From Chloroflexota bacterium (lineage in GTDB: Bacteria; Chloroflexota; Anaerolineae; UBA1429), in NCBI GenBank assembly GCA_012515695.1, contig JAAYXX010000177.1:1-5682 (forward strand): DNA of 5,682 nucleotides, read 5' to 3'. The translations under genes were made by a program, and so were the position numbers. The notes under the pieces were generated by a model. That model did not search any database. It was not told the origin of the DNA and saw only the letters and a list, made by a program, of their open reading frames with translations. Position 1 is the stretch's first letter; the number at the start of each line of letters is the position of its first letter. This document shows positions 3,695 through 5,682 of the stretch, one piece after another.

Positions 3695-5682
3695 ATGACT
3701 GACACGATTCAAACCACCAAGCTGGATGCGGTGGATGCCGCGCTCATTGAGCGTTTGCACGCCGAGGGCGAGCACCTGGCCGCCGGGTTCCTCGAACTGG
3801 GCGGCGCGTCGCCCTTGCGGCGTATGTCACGCGCCATCCGGCGCCAACTCGAACACGCTGCGCTGCCCAACTGGCAAGGGGAGACCCTTTACCCCGCTGG
3901 CCAGTTCTCCTGGTACGGCCCTGATTCGTCTGGCCGTGTCCCGGCTATCAGCTTTAGTTACTCGCACTCCCTGGTCGTGCAGCGTGACCTCTTGCAGAAA
4001 CGCGCCACCCAGGGCGAACCAGCATCCCGCGCCACGAACGCCGCCTTGCTCGACCTATTGGGCGACTATCCCCAGGTCGGCGATCCTATTGACCCCGACA
4101 TTTGCCTGGGTGGCCGCAACTATACCCATTCCATACTCAACTATGGCCGCATCATCCGCGAGGGCTGGCAGGGCTATGCCGAGCGCATCAGCGCCGGTCT
4201 GGCTCGCGCCAAAGAGCGCGCCGCTCACGAGCGGGCCGCTCACGAGCGGGCCGCTAAGGAGCGGGTCGAGTTCTACACCGCCCTAGATGACCTGCTGGCA
4301 GGCTTGCGCGCAGCCCATGCGCGCGCGCTAGACGCGCTCAAGCGCGCGCAACCTGCGGACGCGCAAGCGCAGGACGCCTGGGCGCGTCTGGTCAAGGCAT
4401 TGGAATGGGTCCCCTGGCACCCCGCCCGCAACTTTTACGAGGGGTTGGTGGCCCTCAACTTTTGCTGCTACCTGGACGGTGTAGACAGCCTGGGCCGTTT
4501 TGACCAGGACCTTGGCCCGCTCTATGAAGCCGATCTCGCCGCAGGACGGATCACCCACGACGAGGGCGTGGCGCTGGTGGGCCAGTTGTGGGCCAACGTG
4601 GACGCCAACTCGGGCTGGAACGTCGCCATCGGCGGGACAGCGCCCGACGGATCATCGGCAAGCAACCGCCTGACGCTGGCCTGTCTCGAGGCCATGCGCG
4701 GGCGCAGACGGCCCAATCTGGCCCTGCGAATTGCCCGCGAAACGCCGCCCGAGTTCATCGAAGCCGCCCTGGACGCCATCGCCACAGGCTGCGGCCAGCC
4801 CGCGCTATACAACGAAGAGCTATACCTGGACTCTATCCAGCAGGCCCACCTGAACGTCGCTCCCCAAGACATGACACGCTTTGCCTTTGGCGGCTGCACC
4901 GAATTGATGGTGCATGGATGCTCTAATGTCGGCTCGCTCGATGGTGGGCTGAACCTGCCGCTCATTCTGAGCCACACGTTGCAGAACCACCTACCCACGG
5001 CGAGCGATTTCCCTGCGTTGTTCGAGCACTTTGCCCGCGACCTGCGCGCCAACGTCGAACGGCTGGCCCGCCAGGTGAGCCAGGCCCAGGAACTCCACGC
5101 CCGCTATCAGCCGCAACCCATCCGCACGCTGTTCATTGACGACTGTGTGGACGCAGGCGTGGAGTATAACGCCGGGGGCGCTCGCTACAACTGGAGCGTC
5201 ATCAACATCGGCGGGCTGGGCAATGTGGCCGATTCTTTGGCCGCTGTGCGCGAGGCAGTCTTTGAGCGGGGTGATGTGGATGCCGGGACCCTCGCCGCCG
5301 CTCTCGCAACCAACTTCCAGGAGACGGAACCGCTCAGGCAGCGGCTGATGGGTTGCCCCCGCTATGGCAACGACGACCCGCGCGTCGATGAACTCGCCAG
5401 CCAGATCGCGAAAATCGTCTTCACCGAATTGCGCCGCTATGCCCCCTGGCGTGGTGGCCGCTTTATCCCCGGCTGCCTGATGTTCGTCACCTATGCGGAC
5501 GCAGGTAGACCCGTGGGCGCTACCCCCGACGGTCGGCTGGCAGGCGAGCCTATCGCCGACTCGATCGGGGCCGTCCAGGGGCGCGACCGACATGGCCCCA
5601 CCGCCCTGATCCGCTCGGTTGCCAGTATCCCCCAACATCTGGCCCCCGGCACGCTGGTCACCAACTTTCGCTTTGCCCGCTC
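3695..5682 (+). CDS. Glycyl radical enzyme, pyruvate formate-lyase superfamily (C-terminus beyond the window)
   Basis: The frame is open for 662 codons to the window edge; the C-terminal glycyl-radical domain lies outside. PFL-superfamily landmarks appear in order: RFDQDLGPLYEADLAAGRIT (268-287), NVAIGGTAPDG (309-319), RPNLALRI (339-346), GCGQPALYNEELY (365-377), the active-site loop FAFGGCTELMVHG (396-408), YNAGGARYNWS (491-501), PRYGNDDPRVDEL (555-567), GATPDGRLAGEPIADS (608-623) and GPTALIRSV (634-642). Cys401 is the expected thiyl-radical cysteine. It is followed by Thr-Glu403, the Cys-x-Glu pattern of GRE dehydratases and lyases such as CutC or glycerol dehydratase, and not the Cys-Cys of true PFL. 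The usual 'H-x-x-PDY' region appears replaced by GGRNYTHSILNYGRII (139-154), and the first 130 residues lack the familiar 'ELIVG' pattern. This marks a divergent subfamily of unknown substrate. Residues 170-190 contain a five-residue repeat. Such enzymes need a radical-SAM activase, probably encoded downstream. The TTG at 3689 is an alternative start. Confidence 0.92.
   Translation, partial: MTDTIQTTKLDAVDAALIERLHAEGEHLAAGFLELGGASPLRRMSRAIRRQLEHAALPNWQGETLYPAGQFSWYGPDSSGRVPAISFSYSHSLVVQRDLLQKRATQGEPASRATNAALLDLLGDYPQVGDPIDPDICLGGRNYTHSILNYGRIIREGWQGYAERISAGLARAKERAAHERAAHERAAKERVEFYTALDDLLAGLRAAHARALDALKRAQPADAQAQDAWARLVKALEWVPWHPARNFYEGLVALNFCCYLDGVDSLGRFDQDLGPLYEADLAAGRITHDEGVALVGQLWANVDANSGWNVAIGGTAPDGSSASNRLTLACLEAMRGRRRPNLALRIARETPPEFIEAALDAIATGCGQPALYNEELYLDSIQQAHLNVAPQDMTRFAFGGCTELMVHGCSNVGSLDGGLNLPLILSHTLQNHLPTASDFPALFEHFARDLRANVERLARQVSQAQELHARYQPQPIRTLFIDDCVDAGVEYNAGGARYNWSVINIGGLGNVADSLAAVREAVFERGDVDAGTLAAALATNFQETEPLRQRLMGCPRYGNDDPRVDELASQIAKIVFTELRRYAPWRGGRFIPGCLMFVTYADAGRPVGATPDGRLAGEPIADSIGAVQGRDRHGPTALIRSVASIPQHLAPGTLVTNFRFAR
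4220..4264 (+). repeat. Three-copy 15-bp tandem repeat inside the glycyl radical enzyme gene
   Basis: GCCGCTCACGAGCGG occurs exactly at 4220-4234 and 4235-4249, then with two changes at 4250-4264 (GCCGCTAAGGAGCGG). It encodes AAHER-AAHER-AAKER, preceded by a related AKER at 172-175, in a region expected to be a charged surface helix. Each unit is itself an inverted repeat (CCGCT, four bases, AGCGG), and both changes in the third copy fall in the four-base loop. Because the length is a multiple of three, gain or loss of a unit keeps the frame. Confidence 0.9.
4321..4349 (+). repeat. CpG-rich 9-bp inverted repeat within the glycyl radical enzyme gene
   Basis: GCGCGCGCT (4321-4329) and AGCGCGCGC (4341-4349) are perfect inverted copies around an 11-base loop that itself contains GCGC. 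The surrounding stretch, 4313-4375, is unusually rich in alternating GC and encodes an Ala/Arg/Gln-rich helix (about residues 205-228). It could form a stable mRNA hairpin or Z-DNA-prone tract. It may also be only a by-product of Ala/Arg codons in a GC-rich genome. Confidence 0.6.

Noticed and set aside
4220..4264. CRISPR-like array
   Set aside because: Units are contiguous 15-mers without spacers and lie in frame within a conserved enzyme gene.
3726..4286. A 186-codon plus-strand frame overlapping the start of the glycyl radical enzyme gene
   Set aside because: Out-of-frame shadow with Pro/Ser/Ala/Arg-rich composition and no domain; the repeated LTSGP there only mirrors the 15-bp tandem repeat.
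4522..5638. Two long minus-strand frames (4522-5052 and 4991-5638) opposite the glycyl radical enzyme
   Set aside because: They overlap each other and lie opposite conserved PFL-superfamily motifs; GC-rich coding DNA often leaves such antisense frames open.

Overview
The window looks like a chromosomal segment of a GC-rich (roughly 60% by eye), at least facultatively anaerobic bacterium. The family mix is one I associate with Chloroflexota (Anaerolineae-like) or similar environmental lineages: a stand-alone split-barrel flavin reductase, a CehA/McbA-type PHP metallohydrolase, an AXE1/dienelactone-type alpha/beta-hydrolase and a divergent glycyl radical enzyme (GRE). That taxonomic guess is inference. 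No phylogenetic marker, mobile element, tRNA, rRNA or CRISPR array was seen.

Layout. (1) Positions 1-202, minus strand: the first 67 codons of a small acidic, helical protein with a weak GrpE-like look, cut by the window edge. (2) Positions 203-469: a divergent intergenic region with two well-formed sigma70-type promoters back to back, one for each flanking gene, and a hairpin in the plus-strand leader. (3) Positions 470-988, plus: a complete 172-aa flavin reductase family protein. (4) Positions 1001-1035: a perfect 15-bp stem between convergent genes, with its T tail on the minus-strand side. (5) Positions 1082-2377, minus: a complete 431-aa PHP-domain metallohydrolase. (6) Positions 2378-2615: a second divergent control region with a promoter for each side. 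(7) Positions 2616-3656, plus: a complete 346-aa alpha/beta-hydrolase. (8) Positions 3695-5682, plus: the first 662 residues of a GRE of the pyruvate formate-lyase superfamily. It follows the hydrolase after only 38 bp and runs off the window before its glycyl-radical domain.

How the genes may work together. The hydrolase and the GRE look like one transcription unit driven from a TATAAT promoter near 2525. The GRE has a Gly-Cys-Thr-Glu active-site loop. This Cys-x-Glu pattern is seen in GRE eliminases, dehydratases and lyases, not in true pyruvate formate-lyase, which has Cys-Cys. Its N-terminal third departs from the usual pattern, so its substrate cannot be read from the sequence. A cytoplasmic esterase/hydrolase upstream suggests a small catabolic module in which an ester, lactone or acylated compound is hydrolysed before or after radical cleavage. 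The PHP hydrolase is transcribed divergently from the same control region and could belong to the same theme. The flavin reductase and the edge protein form a separate divergent pair with no visible functional link.

The most interesting part of the window is the hydrolase-GRE operon. Within the GRE gene, 4220-4264 holds a 15-bp tandem repeat whose unit is itself an inverted repeat, followed by a CpG-rich inverted repeat at 4321-4349.
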